Shown here piece after piece: positions 35,102 through 43,321 of a DNA stretch of 64,000 nt. Position 1 is the stretch's first letter, and each line of letters begins with the position of its first letter. The notes beneath the pieces were generated by a model, which was not told where the DNA came from, ran no database searches, and saw nothing but the letters and a program-made list of their open reading frames with translations. The position numbers were made by a program, and so were the translations under genes. This stretch comes from Mangrovicoccus sp049603835 (GTDB lineage: Bacteria > Pseudomonadota > Alphaproteobacteria > Rhodobacterales > Rhodobacteraceae). The stretch covers positions 1-64,000 of the forward strand of contig JBMYSZ010000001.1 of NCBI GenBank assembly GCA_049603835.1, in the 5' to 3' direction.

Positions 35102-35130
35102 AGGCACCCGGTCAAGCCGGGTGCAGCCTG
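35102..35130 (+). repeat. Palindromic intergenic repeat, family A (copy 2)
   Basis: 29-nt element with an 8-bp stem (GCACCCGG/CCGGGTGC) around TCAAG. It matches the copy at 7966-7994 at 25 of 29 positions; the four differences form two swapped base pairs, so the hairpin is kept. Confidence 0.7.
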
Positions 35131-35148
35131 TATATAGCGGCTGTTTTT
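35124..35148 (+). terminator. Terminator of the chvE-to-lactonase operon
   Basis: CAGCC (35124-35128) pairs with GGCTG (35139-35143), followed directly by TTTTT. It overlaps the tail of the family A repeat, so the two hairpins stand in series after the lactonase gene. Confidence 0.6.
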
Positions 35149-35156
35149 GGGAGAGC

Positions 35157-35369
35157 TTAGAGATGAAACTCGAAGCAATCCGGGCTGAGATTGGGTGCGC
35201 CAGTCCTCTGGCTCTCGCGCCCCGCGCTTTGATCTTGGAGCTGATCGATCCAGCCTAGCGCGGCCTCTTCTAGATCCGGCGCCCAACTGGCAAGACCGCC
35301 CGTGGCGCTGCGCAGCGTGTCATAGCATTCCCCAAGGCCCAACTTGTCCAGATGCAGATCAAAAGCCAT
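35157..35369 (-). CDS. Small hypothetical protein
   Basis: 70 residues, MAFDLHLDKLGLGECYDTLR at the start. The ATG at 35369 is preceded by GGGAG with 7-nt spacing; the longer frame upstream lacks this. No signal peptide, membrane helix or known domain. The C-terminal third is Gln/Ser/Asn-rich and may be disordered. It lies alone between the lactonase terminator and btaB. I do not recognise it; it is listed for its good SD and plausible composition. Confidence 0.5.
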   Translation of the reverse strand: MAFDLHLDKLGLGECYDTLRSATGGLASWAPDLEEAALGWIDQLQDQSAGRESQRTGAPNLSPDCFEFHL

Positions 35370-35579
35370 GCGCCAACTCCCTTTTCCATGCTTTGACGAA
35401 AGCCGCAAACTGCCAGATGCAGGAGGCTCGCAGGGCAAAAGATAGGGCAAATTGGCTGCCTAGCCCTTGCGTGATTGCGGCGGGACTTGGGCGATTGATT
35501 GAGAATTGCGGCGAATTTTACGAAAAAGCCCAGCTCGCGACCGGGGAGGCGCGATTCGGGCTTGGTCGGTTTTGCTGCC

Positions 35580-36242
35580 TTAGGTTTTCGGGCCGATCTG
35601 GCCGAAATGTGCGTAATCGCGATAGAGCGAGGTGATCTGAGCGGGGCGGGCAAACTCGACCGCCAGCTCTTTGAGCACATCATCCATCTCGGCGCGCGGG
35701 GTCACATGGAACTTATCCAGCCAAGCATAAAGCCCCTTGCGGAACCAGCGCGGCAGGCCGTCTTGCTGGCCGAAATCCACCAGGCTCATTCGCCCGTCAG
35801 GCGCGGTGATTTTCAGGCCCTGACGCATGGCGCCCGGCCAGTCGGGGATCATGGATAGGCTATAGGAAAAAACCACCTGATCAAAATCAGTGCGGCCAAA
35901 GACCGGCTGCGGATCAAAAGCGCAGGCATCGCCCCAGGCCAGGCTGATCCGGTCGGACAGGCCGGCAGCGGTGATCTTTTCCTTCGCATGCTCGATCATG
36001 TGATTGGAAATATCGATGCCATAGAGATGACATTCAGGATAGCGCCGCGCCATTTGCACCAGATTGCGCCCGGTGCCGCAGGCGACCTCTAGGATCGCGC
36101 TGCCCGGCGCGGGGTCGAGATGATCGATCAGATGGTCCCGGCCAAGCAGGTAATATTTGCGGGTCAGATCATAGATCTTCACCTGCCATTCATAGACCTT
36201 GTCCATCTTTTCGGAATGTTCGAGGGAGTTTTGGTCTGTCAT
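35580..36242 (-). CDS. btaB: Diacylglyceryl-homoserine N-methyltransferase (betaine lipid synthesis)
   Basis: Adds three methyl groups to diacylglyceryl-homoserine, giving the betaine lipid DGTS. 220 residues, starting at 36242 with GGGTGAG upstream; the longer frame lies inside btaA. Class I SAM fold: motif I ILEVACGTGRNL, LYGIDISNHMIEHA, and VVFSYSLSMIPDW. BtaB identity rests on btaA 4 nt upstream, on size and on the tyrosine-rich N-terminus (YEWQVKIYDLTRKYYLLGRDHLI). Replacing phospholipids by DGTS under phosphate limitation is known for Rhodobacter and marine relatives. Confidence 0.88.
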   Translation of the reverse strand: MTDQNSLEHSEKMDKVYEWQVKIYDLTRKYYLLGRDHLIDHLDPAPGSAILEVACGTGRNLVQMARRYPECHLYGIDISNHMIEHAKEKITAAGLSDRISLAWGDACAFDPQPVFGRTDFDQVVFSYSLSMIPDWPGAMRQGLKITAPDGRMSLVDFGQQDGLPRWFRKGLYAWLDKFHVTPRAEMDDVLKELAVEFARPAQITSLYRDYAHFGQIGPKT

Positions 36243-36246
36243 GATC

Positions 36247-37476
36247 TCACCCTTTGAACCGATAGACATGCACGCCGCCATAGATCGCCGAGCGATCCCG
36301 CGCCCAAAGCGCTTGGCCTTCTTCGGGATCGGAAACCCAGCGATCCAGCGTCGAGGGATTGACCCGGCCCGGCAGGATATCGGGGATGCCGCCGGTGCGG
36401 AACAGCACACGGGCGCCGGGGCGGGCGCTGCGGGTGATTTGGTCCCAAAGCGCGTTCAGCTGCTCATCGGTCATCCAATCTTGAGCATCGAGCAGAACAA
36501 AGGCATCGCGGCTGTCATCGGGGGCTTCAGCGATCAGATCGGTGAGCGAGCGGTTATGCACTTGGGCGCGCGCTGCGGATTCTTTCACCGCCTCGTAATT
36601 GTCGCGCTGCAAATAGGGCGGAACCGGGCCTTTGCCATCTTCGCGATAGCCGCGATTGAAGGCAGCCCAGGCAAAATAATTCTCGGTGATCGGGAAATCA
36701 CACATGAGCTTGCGGGTGCGCTCGCGCAGAACCGGGACGATATCCCCGCCGCCATCTGCCGCGAGCTTATCAAACTGCGCCGGCGGAATGCCAAGGCCAA
36801 ACAGCGAAGCTCGGCGGCGGGCCAGGAATTTCACCCCGCGCGTTTCAAAGAGAGGCGCCACATTTTCGTCGAAAAAAGCCTGCTGCTCAGCCATGGATTG
36901 GCTGGCCAGGAAGGGTTTGAAATCGACCCGGCCCAGACCTGCCACCAAATGCGCCGCAGCGATGAAACGCCCCAAAACGCCATAGCGGTAGAACCCATTG
37001 GCGAACATATCGATCCGGCGCGGCAGGCGACCTTGGCGGGCCTCCCACCAGGCGCGTGAGGTCGGGTCCAAATGCGACGCGATATACTGATCATAAAGCG
37101 CAGGATTATCGGGGCGGTTCGCATGACCGAAGAAATCATAGAAGGCGTCATAATTCGGCAGATGCTGCACCGCTGCCAGTTTTAACCGGTTCAGCGCCAC
37201 ATGCGCCGGGGAAAGATCCACCGCCGTGATCGCCGCTGGGCGCGCTGAGAGATAGCTCATCATATTGCAGCCGCCCGAAGCGATACAGACCAGATGGTCA
37301 TCAGAGGTCAGCGCCAGCGCCTCCATATCCACCACCGGATCTTCCCAGATCTGAGCATAGACCAGCCCGGTAAAGAGGTTAGAGAAAAGCCGCTCTAACA
37401 GGCCAGTACGGCTGAGCGATGCATTTTGGTGAACGGCGCCGCTAAGCTGGTCGCGGGCAACTTGTGTATCGGTCAT
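36247..37476 (-). CDS. btaA: S-adenosylmethionine:diacylglycerol 3-amino-3-carboxypropyltransferase (DUF3419)
   Basis: Transfers the aminocarboxypropyl group of SAM to diacylglycerol, the first step of DGTS synthesis at the inner membrane. 409 residues, typical for BtaA. Family stretches: LVYAQIWEDPVVDMEAL, CIASGGCNMMSYL (SAM-binding turn), AVDLSPAHVALNRLKLAA, and FVLLDAQDWMTDEQLNALW. The ATG overlaps the plcP stop by 4 nt (ATGA) and btaB follows after 4 nt, so all three are made from one transcript. Confidence 0.93.
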   Translation of the reverse strand: MTDTQVARDQLSGAVHQNASLSRTGLLERLFSNLFTGLVYAQIWEDPVVDMEALALTSDDHLVCIASGGCNMMSYLSARPAAITAVDLSPAHVALNRLKLAAVQHLPNYDAFYDFFGHANRPDNPALYDQYIASHLDPTSRAWWEARQGRLPRRIDMFANGFYRYGVLGRFIAAAHLVAGLGRVDFKPFLASQSMAEQQAFFDENVAPLFETRGVKFLARRRASLFGLGIPPAQFDKLAADGGGDIVPVLRERTRKLMCDFPITENYFAWAAFNRGYREDGKGPVPPYLQRDNYEAVKESAARAQVHNRSLTDLIAEAPDDSRDAFVLLDAQDWMTDEQLNALWDQITRSARPGARVLFRTGGIPDILPGRVNPSTLDRWVSDPEEGQALWARDRSAIYGGVHVYRFKG

Positions 37477-38378
37477 TCGTTTCCTTCAGCCCCAACCAAA
37501 GGGGCTGCATTTTCCAATTGGTTTTTTTCGGCTTTTTTCTTTTTCTTCTTCGCTTTTTTGGCGAGCTTCTTGGCCTCTTTGCGGGCCAGTTCCTTGGCTT
37601 GCGCCTCGTCGCGGCTAAGCTGGGCGTAATCCACCAAGCGCATTGTGCCGTCGTGATCTTCGATCAAAGCGGTGCAGCTTTCGATCCAATCGCCGCAATT
37701 GGCATAGACAAAGCCATCCATGGGATCGAGCGCCGCTTTGTGGATATGGCCGCAGACGATCCCGTCATAGCCGCCGCGCTTGGCCTCGTCGCTCAGGACC
37801 ATTTCATAATCGCCGATGAAATTTACCGCGCGCTTGACTTTTTGCTTGGCCCAATTGGACAGCGACCAATATTGCCCGCCCCAAAGTCGGCGCAGTTTGT
37901 TGAACCAAGTATTGAGGATCAGCGCCAAATTATAGGCCGTGTCCCCAATATGGGCGAGCCATTTGGCATTCATCACCACCACGTCATATTTATCGCCATG
38001 GGTGACGAGAAAGCGTTTGCCATCAGCGGTCACATGCACGTCTTCGTCCAGCACTTCGATCCCGCCGAAATGGGTGCCTAAATAGCGGCGCATGATTTCA
38101 TCGTGATTGCCGGGGACATAGACAATGGGCGTGCCGGAATGGGCGCGGGTCAGTAATGCCTCGATCACGTCATTATGGGCTTGGGGCCAATGCCAGCCAC
38201 GTGAGAGACGCCAGCCGTCGAAAATATCGCCGACCAGATAGATTTTCTCAGGATGGGTTTTGGACAGAAATTCCACAAACATCCCAGCCTGGCAGCCACG
38301 GGTTCCAAGATGGATATCCGAGACAAAAAGAGTCCGACAATTGGGCTCTGACGCAGGGGAGGCAATAGGGGTCATCAT
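37473..38378 (-). CDS. plcP: PlcP-type metallophosphoesterase (phospholipase C, lipid remodelling)
   Basis: 301 residues from the ATG at 38378 (adjacent ATG at 38375). Calcineurin-like metal motifs appear in order: FVSDIHLG, GDIFDGW, PGNHDE, VTHGDKYD, CGHIHKAAL. It resembles UDP-diacylglucosamine pyrophosphatases, but the coupling to btaA-btaB marks it as PlcP, which removes headgroups of phosphatidylcholine or -ethanolamine during phosphate starvation to give the diacylglycerol used by BtaA. The C-terminus is odd: a run of about 30 residues made mainly of Lys, Ala and Glu, with six Lys in a row, then a short acidic end. A Pho-box-like site lies at 38401-38422. Confidence 0.88.
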   Translation of the reverse strand: MMTPIASPASEPNCRTLFVSDIHLGTRGCQAGMFVEFLSKTHPEKIYLVGDIFDGWRLSRGWHWPQAHNDVIEALLTRAHSGTPIVYVPGNHDEIMRRYLGTHFGGIEVLDEDVHVTADGKRFLVTHGDKYDVVVMNAKWLAHIGDTAYNLALILNTWFNKLRRLWGGQYWSLSNWAKQKVKRAVNFIGDYEMVLSDEAKRGGYDGIVCGHIHKAALDPMDGFVYANCGDWIESCTALIEDHDGTMRLVDYAQLSRDEAQAKELARKEAKKLAKKAKKKKKKAEKNQLENAAPLVGAEGNE

Positions 38379-38400
38379 GGGGTCCGAGCGTAAACAACTC

Positions 38401-38422
38401 CTGTGTGACGGCAGCATGACAT
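38401..38422 (-). promoter_or_regulatory. Pho-box-like site upstream of plcP-btaA-btaB
   Basis: Read toward plcP, ATGTCAT-GCTG-CCGTCAC-ACAG resembles the 11-nt direct repeats CTGTCAT-N4 bound by PhoB (6 of 7 and 5 of 7 in the conserved heptamers). It ends 23 nt before the ATG, which is close, so transcription would start very near the gene. Match seen; function inferred. Confidence 0.4.
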
Positions 38423-38578
38423 TTTCGCTAGACCGCCTGCGATTGAGAGTCTTTCTGTCATGCTGGGTCTTTTCTGTCCTGCGACAATCAAGGCCTTCGA
38501 AGATTATTTTCCAAGCCATCTCGGCATTGTTTCCCAGCAATGTTAACTGGCCGCCGGAAGAGATTCGGGAGCACAAAA

Positions 38579-39274
38579 ATGAACACTACAGTCTGGATTC
38601 ACGGGGCAGGTCTTTCGCCACAAACATGGAATGGCCGCGCCTATGGGATCACTTTGGAATTGCCAGGTCACGGCATTCAGCCGCGTGTCCAAACGCCTAG
38701 CGTTGAGGCATTTGCTGAAGAATTGAAGCCCTATTTGCCCGACCAATTCGCATTGGTGGGCCATTCTCTGGGTGGTATGATTTCGATGGTTTTGGCGGCT
38801 GAACTAGAAGGCCGTGTGACCAAGCTGGTCCTGGCGGAAACCGCCTATAATATGCGTGGGAAATGGACCCATCGTTTGGGCACTTGGGCAGCGTGCCGGG
38901 CGGCAAAGCGTCGGGGGCCGGGCGCTGTTGCTGAGATGGCGGCAAAGGGTGAGAGCCTGGCCGCGCGCGAAGTTTTGCGGAACGATGTTGCGCAAATGCA
39001 ACCAGAGGGCTTTCACGACGCGCTGACCGCGACTCGCTTCTTCGATGGCAGCAAATATCTGAACAAGCTGACCATGCCGACGCTGATTTTGGCGGGCAAA
39101 CATAACAAGCGCACCCATGTGCAAGCCCGCGACATGGCGCGGATTTTGCCGAATGCGCGGCTTGAGATGCTGGACTCCGGTCACTTCCCGCATGTGGATG
39201 CGCCAGACGCCTTTTTCGGCGAGATCGAGCAGTTCCTCGCGGGGGAGCAAGCACCGGCGCTGGCAGCTGAGTAA
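38579..39274 (+). CDS. Alpha/beta hydrolase
   Basis: 231 residues starting at 38579 (GGAG 8 nt upstream). VWIHGAGLSPQTWN gives the oxyanion region, VGHSLGGMI the nucleophile elbow with Ser63, and LDSGHFPHVDAPDAF the catalytic His; Asp is probably near TLILAGKHN. Cytoplasmic, with no signal peptide. It lies divergent from plcP and may share its control region; the substrate is unknown. Confidence 0.85.
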   Translation: MNTTVWIHGAGLSPQTWNGRAYGITLELPGHGIQPRVQTPSVEAFAEELKPYLPDQFALVGHSLGGMISMVLAAELEGRVTKLVLAETAYNMRGKWTHRLGTWAACRAAKRRGPGAVAEMAAKGESLAAREVLRNDVAQMQPEGFHDALTATRFFDGSKYLNKLTMPTLILAGKHNKRTHVQARDMARILPNARLEMLDSGHFPHVDAPDAFFGEIEQFLAGEQAPALAAE

Positions 39275-39313
39275 GCCGCTTCGCGCCGGAGAACGCCGGG
39301 AGAGCAGGACCGG

Positions 39314-40000
39314 CTAGCCTGTTAAAGGTACGCGGCGGATCAGATGGAACATCCCCGCCGCGTCCGATCCCAAAAGCGCCAGATCGCGGACTTCGAAACG
39401 CTCTGGCAAAAGCGGTGTGATCACGGGATCAAGCGCCGCTTTTACCGCAGCGGCATCCTCTTTGGGCAGATTGCCCGACAGGGTGATGTGAAAGCGAAAT
39501 TCCTCCATCACATAGGGATAGCCATAAGCGGCTAGATTGGCCTCTTGCAGGTCCGACAGAGGCCGTTTGCGGCGGCGTTCAAGCTCCGCCTCTGATGGAG
39601 GGGCGCGGAAGGCGTCTAGCTCTTTGACGATGCGGCTTGCGAGGTCCGCCAGAGGCGTTTGATCACCGCTGATTTTCAGCGCCAAGAACCCGCCCAATTG
39701 GCTGAGCTCAAGGGGCGACAGGGAAAGCGGCGCGGCAGAGGCGCAAAGCGCGTCAAGCGCAGTATTGAGTCCAGCCTCATCCATTCCCTCCGCCAGATAG
39801 AAGGGCGGTTTCAAAGTGCCATGCAGGCCATATTTGCGGGGCGTTGCGGTGATCTCGCTCACCGGGCGAGGCAGGCCCTCTAGCACCGGATGCGCCGCCG
39901 CTTGGCCCGTCTGACAATCCCAGCCAAGCCAGCTTGCCCCGAAATCGGCCAAAGGCCCAGGCTGCGGCAGGTAGTAAATCGCGTAACGCTGATAGGTCAT
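39314..40000 (-). CDS. DUF1045 family protein (2H phosphoesterase-like)
   Basis: 228 residues starting MTYQRYAIYYLPQPGPLADFG, the usual opening of DUF1045. Two H-x-T/S-L motifs, HGTL in KYGLHGTLKPPF and HITL in FRFHITLSGNL, place it in the 2H phosphodiesterase superfamily. DUF1045 genes usually accompany phosphonate (phn) operons, where one product acts on cyclic phosphate intermediates. Here there are no phn genes, but plcP-btaAB and ugp are nearby, so a phosphorus-scavenging role is plausible. Confidence 0.85.
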   Translation of the reverse strand: MTYQRYAIYYLPQPGPLADFGASWLGWDCQTGQAAAHPVLEGLPRPVSEITATPRKYGLHGTLKPPFYLAEGMDEAGLNTALDALCASAAPLSLSPLELSQLGGFLALKISGDQTPLADLASRIVKELDAFRAPPSEAELERRRKRPLSDLQEANLAAYGYPYVMEEFRFHITLSGNLPKEDAAAVKAALDPVITPLLPERFEVRDLALLGSDAAGMFHLIRRVPLTG

Positions 40001-40087
40001 GACGCCCTCCCACTGATACTTTGCGGAAGGGCTAAGCTGGCAGATTTCCTAAGGCAAGGGGACTAACTGCCCGCTTGCTTGATACGG

Positions 40088-41800
40088 CTATTGACCGGCG
40101 AATTGCGCTTGCCATTCCTCGCGCTGCTCATCGCTGATTTTGGCGAAAAGCACATCAGGCACCGTAAAGCCATGGCCTGCGGGCAGAGCTTCTAGGGCGG
40201 CGCGCAGATCCTCAGGCCAAACCGGCGCGTCTTGGCCCATGGTCTTGGCCATTGTCTCGGCGGAGAAGGGGATAAAGGGCTGCGAGAGGCCCGCATAAAC
40301 CGTAATCAAGTTAAGCGCGAAACGAACAATCGCCGCCGCTGCGTCGGGATCGGTTTTAAACACCGACCAAGGCGCCGCATTTTGCAGATATTCATTGCCC
40401 GCCACCCAAATCGCGCGCAGCTCATTGGAAGCTTTGCGCACTTCAAATTCGGCCATGAGCTTTTGATAGCTGGCGATTTTCGCCTCAAGATCCTTGATCA
40501 GCGCTTCTTCCGCTTCGCCATAAGCGCCGCCTGCGGGGACTTCCTCGCCGAATTTCGAGCGGCAGAATTTTGTAACCCGGCTGACGAAATTGCCCAGCAC
40601 ATCGGCCAGGTCTTTGTTCACGCCTGCTTGGAAATTCTCCCAAGTGAACTCGCTATCGGAGCTTTCCGGCGCATGGCTCAGCAGCCACCAGCGCCAGTAA
40701 TCGGCGGGCAGGATGTCCAATGCCGCATCCATAAACACACCGCGCCCTTGCGAGGTAGAGAATTGGCCGCCGTCATAATTCAGATAGTTAAAGGATTTGA
40801 TGTAATCCACCAGCTTCCAAGGCTCGCCCGAGCCCATAAGCGTGGCCGGGAAGCTCAGCGTGTGGAAGGGCACGTTATCTTTGCCCATGAATTCGATATA
40901 GGTCACATCCTCTGCGCCTTTATCGGTGCGCCACCAGCGTTCCCAGGCCGCATCATCCAGCCCCTGCGCTTTGGCCCATTCCGCAGCGCAAGCGATATAT
41001 TCGATGGGCGCATCGAACCACACATAGAAGACCTTGCCCTCCATGCCCGGCCAATCCTCCGCCCCGTTTTTCACCGGCACACCCCAGTCTAGATCGCGGG
41101 TGATGCCGCGGTCTTGCAGGCCATCGCCATCATGCAGCCATTTCTTTGCAATGGAAGTGGTCAGAACTGGCCAATCGGTTTTGCTATCGATCCAGGCGTC
41201 GAGCTGGTCTTTCATCGCCGATTGGCGCAGGAAAAGATGCTTTGTCTCGCGCACTTCCAAATCGGTGGAGCCAGAGATCGCCGAGCGTGGCTCTAGCAGA
41301 TCGGTTGGATCAAGCTGCTTGGTGCAGTTTTCGCACTGATCGCCGCGGGCCTTATCATAGCCGCAATTGGGGCAGGTGCCCTCAATGTAACGGTCGGGCA
41401 GGAAGCGGCCATCCGCATTGGAATAAACCATCTTTTCCGACACTTCCCGGATCAGCCCAGCCTCGGCCAGCTTGCCCGCCAGATGCTGGGTCAGCTTATG
41501 GTTTTGCGGGCTCGAAGAGCGGCCGTAATGATCGAAAGACAGACCAAAGCCTTCGGCCAGCTTGGACTGGATTGCATGCATCTCGGCGCAATACTCCGTC
41601 ACCGGCTTACCGGCCTTAGCTGCGGCAAGCTCTGCCGGGGTGCCATGTTCATCAGTGGCGCAGAGGAAAAGCACTTCATCGCCGCGTGCGCGGGCATAGC
41701 GGGCGAAAAGATCTGCTGGCAGCTGACTGCCAGTCAATGTGCCCAGATGCTTGATGCCATTGATATAGGGCAATGCCGAGGTGATGAGGATACGTGCCAT
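40088..41800 (-). CDS. metG: Methionine--tRNA ligase
   Basis: Charges initiator and elongator tRNA(Met). 570 residues, lacking the C-terminal tRNA-binding EMAP domain of the long E. coli form. N-terminal ITSALPYINGIKHLGTL carries the HIGH-like HLGT. The zinc knuckle is CPNC and CENC (in CPNCGYDKARGDQCENC). The KMSKS position reads FSTSQGRG, the variant of the MetG1/four-cysteine group. VFYVWFDAPIEYIA lines the methionine pocket. The gene stands alone between the DUF1045 and sulfotransferase-like genes. Confidence 0.97.
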   Translation of the reverse strand: MARILITSALPYINGIKHLGTLTGSQLPADLFARYARARGDEVLFLCATDEHGTPAELAAAKAGKPVTEYCAEMHAIQSKLAEGFGLSFDHYGRSSSPQNHKLTQHLAGKLAEAGLIREVSEKMVYSNADGRFLPDRYIEGTCPNCGYDKARGDQCENCTKQLDPTDLLEPRSAISGSTDLEVRETKHLFLRQSAMKDQLDAWIDSKTDWPVLTTSIAKKWLHDGDGLQDRGITRDLDWGVPVKNGAEDWPGMEGKVFYVWFDAPIEYIACAAEWAKAQGLDDAAWERWWRTDKGAEDVTYIEFMGKDNVPFHTLSFPATLMGSGEPWKLVDYIKSFNYLNYDGGQFSTSQGRGVFMDAALDILPADYWRWWLLSHAPESSDSEFTWENFQAGVNKDLADVLGNFVSRVTKFCRSKFGEEVPAGGAYGEAEEALIKDLEAKIASYQKLMAEFEVRKASNELRAIWVAGNEYLQNAAPWSVFKTDPDAAAAIVRFALNLITVYAGLSQPFIPFSAETMAKTMGQDAPVWPEDLRAALEALPAGHGFTVPDVLFAKISDEQREEWQAQFAGQ

Positions 41801-41950
41801 GTCCGAAAAACCTTTCCGAATGCCCTCTGTTGGTCCGAAGCTTCCCTTAGCCTATGGGACAGAGGAGTGCCAGCGGCTTGGTCGTCGCTGGTCTTGGGGC
41901 AGGTCAAAATCTTTGCGGCCCCTCTGCGCTATGCGCGCGCATATGCGCAT

Positions 41951-43126
41951 TCAGTGAATAGGCGCGCCATATTCCAGGCGGAACCGTTTCGCCGCCGCGA
42001 TTTTAAAACGGTGGCGAAATTTTTTTGTCGTGCCGGGAAGTTTTGATAGATAGGCGTGGATTTTATAATCCCATAAGGCGCGGCGATCTATTTTGGGGAG
42101 AGTCTCAGTTTGTGTGCTATTGCCTTGGGTTCGTTCCATTCTGCTCTGCAGATGAAAGATTTCCTGAAATACTTTAGGGAGATGTTCTACCGAAGGGTCG
42201 CTGTCCTCTGGGTAATCGCTGAAATCAGCATTGAACACTGCAGGCTGTCCGGGAAACCAGGTTTCGGTCAGAGATTTGTTGCTTTTTTCAAACTGATGAA
42301 GAAATTCCCGAGCTTCGCTGCGCGTTGGAAGGAAAGAGCGCCCAGGAAATGCTTCGACAAATAGTTTTTTGAAGTTCTTTCGGATTATTTCAGTTTCCGC
42401 GCTTTCTGCTCCGGTGGCCAGTTTTTTATTTAATTCTTTTAGCAGGATCAGGCCGTGACTGGATAGCGAGGTATTTCTTTGTAGATCGCGTTCGAATGCC
42501 GTTTTGTTGTCAATTTCTAGGAAGCCAAGAAAGTCATCAATGATGTTGCCTTCTTGGAAGTTTTCCTTTTGGTATATCAAGGGGTGCAGATTTTCTTTGC
42601 CCAAATGGTGGCCCCATAGTTCTAGTAGAGTGCTGTAATCTTGGTAAAATCGTTTGATAAAATGCTCTTGGGGAAAACCTCCGGCTGAAATCTCTTGATG
42701 GTAAAGGCTTAGGGCTTGCCTATCTTGGCGCCGTAAATAAGCAAAGAGCCCAATCTCTGAGAAAATCTCTCTCATATCTTGGATTAATTTTGCGAATTGT
42801 TCTGGGGAAAGCTCCGCAATGCCTTCATCGGATAGGAGGATTGTTTTTTCTTTCTCGCTCACTTCTGCTTCTAACTTTAGGCATTCCTGTTCCCTGAGGA
42901 TTGAAAACTTCTCTGCAGTGAGGGTGTTCTCGGTTGAGCTTTTCGGGGAGGTGCTTTTCGCCTTATAGAATTGGGATATCTTTAGGTGTCGCGCTCTGCC
43001 GGGGACTGAGAAAGCTTTGGGAATATAGTAGCCATTGGCTTCAAAATTTTGCCGGTTTAAATGAAGGCAAGCCTGAATGGATGTGCTGCCAGTTTTGGGG
43101 GTGCCTGCATGGATAAGTAGTTTCAC
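41951..43126 (-). CDS. Sulfotransferase-like P-loop protein, orphan and AT-rich
   Basis: 391 residues. The N-terminus KLLIHAGTPKTGSTSIQACL is the 5'-phosphosulfate-binding loop (PKTGST) of PAPS-dependent sulfotransferases, and LLSDEGIAEL plus GLFAYLRRQDRQALSLYHQ resembles the second (3'-phosphate) site with Arg. The rest is divergent and rich in Lys, Glu and Phe. Base composition is plainly more AT-rich than in the flanking metG and yceI genes, which suggests horizontal transfer. No glycan or PAPS-synthesis genes are adjacent. Probably modifies a surface glycan or small molecule; target unknown. Confidence 0.72.
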   Translation of the reverse strand: MKLLIHAGTPKTGSTSIQACLHLNRQNFEANGYYIPKAFSVPGRARHLKISQFYKAKSTSPKSSTENTLTAEKFSILREQECLKLEAEVSEKEKTILLSDEGIAELSPEQFAKLIQDMREIFSEIGLFAYLRRQDRQALSLYHQEISAGGFPQEHFIKRFYQDYSTLLELWGHHLGKENLHPLIYQKENFQEGNIIDDFLGFLEIDNKTAFERDLQRNTSLSSHGLILLKELNKKLATGAESAETEIIRKNFKKLFVEAFPGRSFLPTRSEAREFLHQFEKSNKSLTETWFPGQPAVFNADFSDYPEDSDPSVEHLPKVFQEIFHLQSRMERTQGNSTQTETLPKIDRRALWDYKIHAYLSKLPGTTKKFRHRFKIAAAKRFRLEYGAPIH

Positions 43127-43321
43127 GGCTTTCCCTTTCTTTTGCGGCTAATTTGCCACGCGGTTCATGCCTTCCAACTAGCTTAGTTCTTTTTGGGTGT
43201 TCAATCGGGTTTTTGCGCGCTTATTGGCCATGGCGATAAATCCTAGATAAGAATTTTCGAGCTCAATCATGGGCTTTTAGATCCGCTAAATTTGCGAATG
43301 CTCCATTTGCGTCGAGGCTTT

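Noticed and set aside
35195..35635. 146-codon plus-strand frame overlapping the small hypothetical gene and the btaB end
   Set aside because: No SD, runs antisense to better-supported genes, and shows no domain.
37473..38378. UDP-2,3-diacylglucosamine diphosphatase (LpxH/LpxI-type) call
   Set aside because: The fold is similar, but the coupling to btaA-btaB and the lack of lipid A genes favour PlcP.
38451..38482. Second Pho box formed by the two TCTGTC motifs
   Set aside because: The motifs are 19 nt apart instead of 11, so they do not fit a PhoB dimer site.
41801..41950. Riboswitch or T-box-like leader upstream of metG
   Set aside because: The 150-nt gap has GC-rich palindromes near 41930-41950, but no SAM riboswitch or T-box pattern could be recognised.
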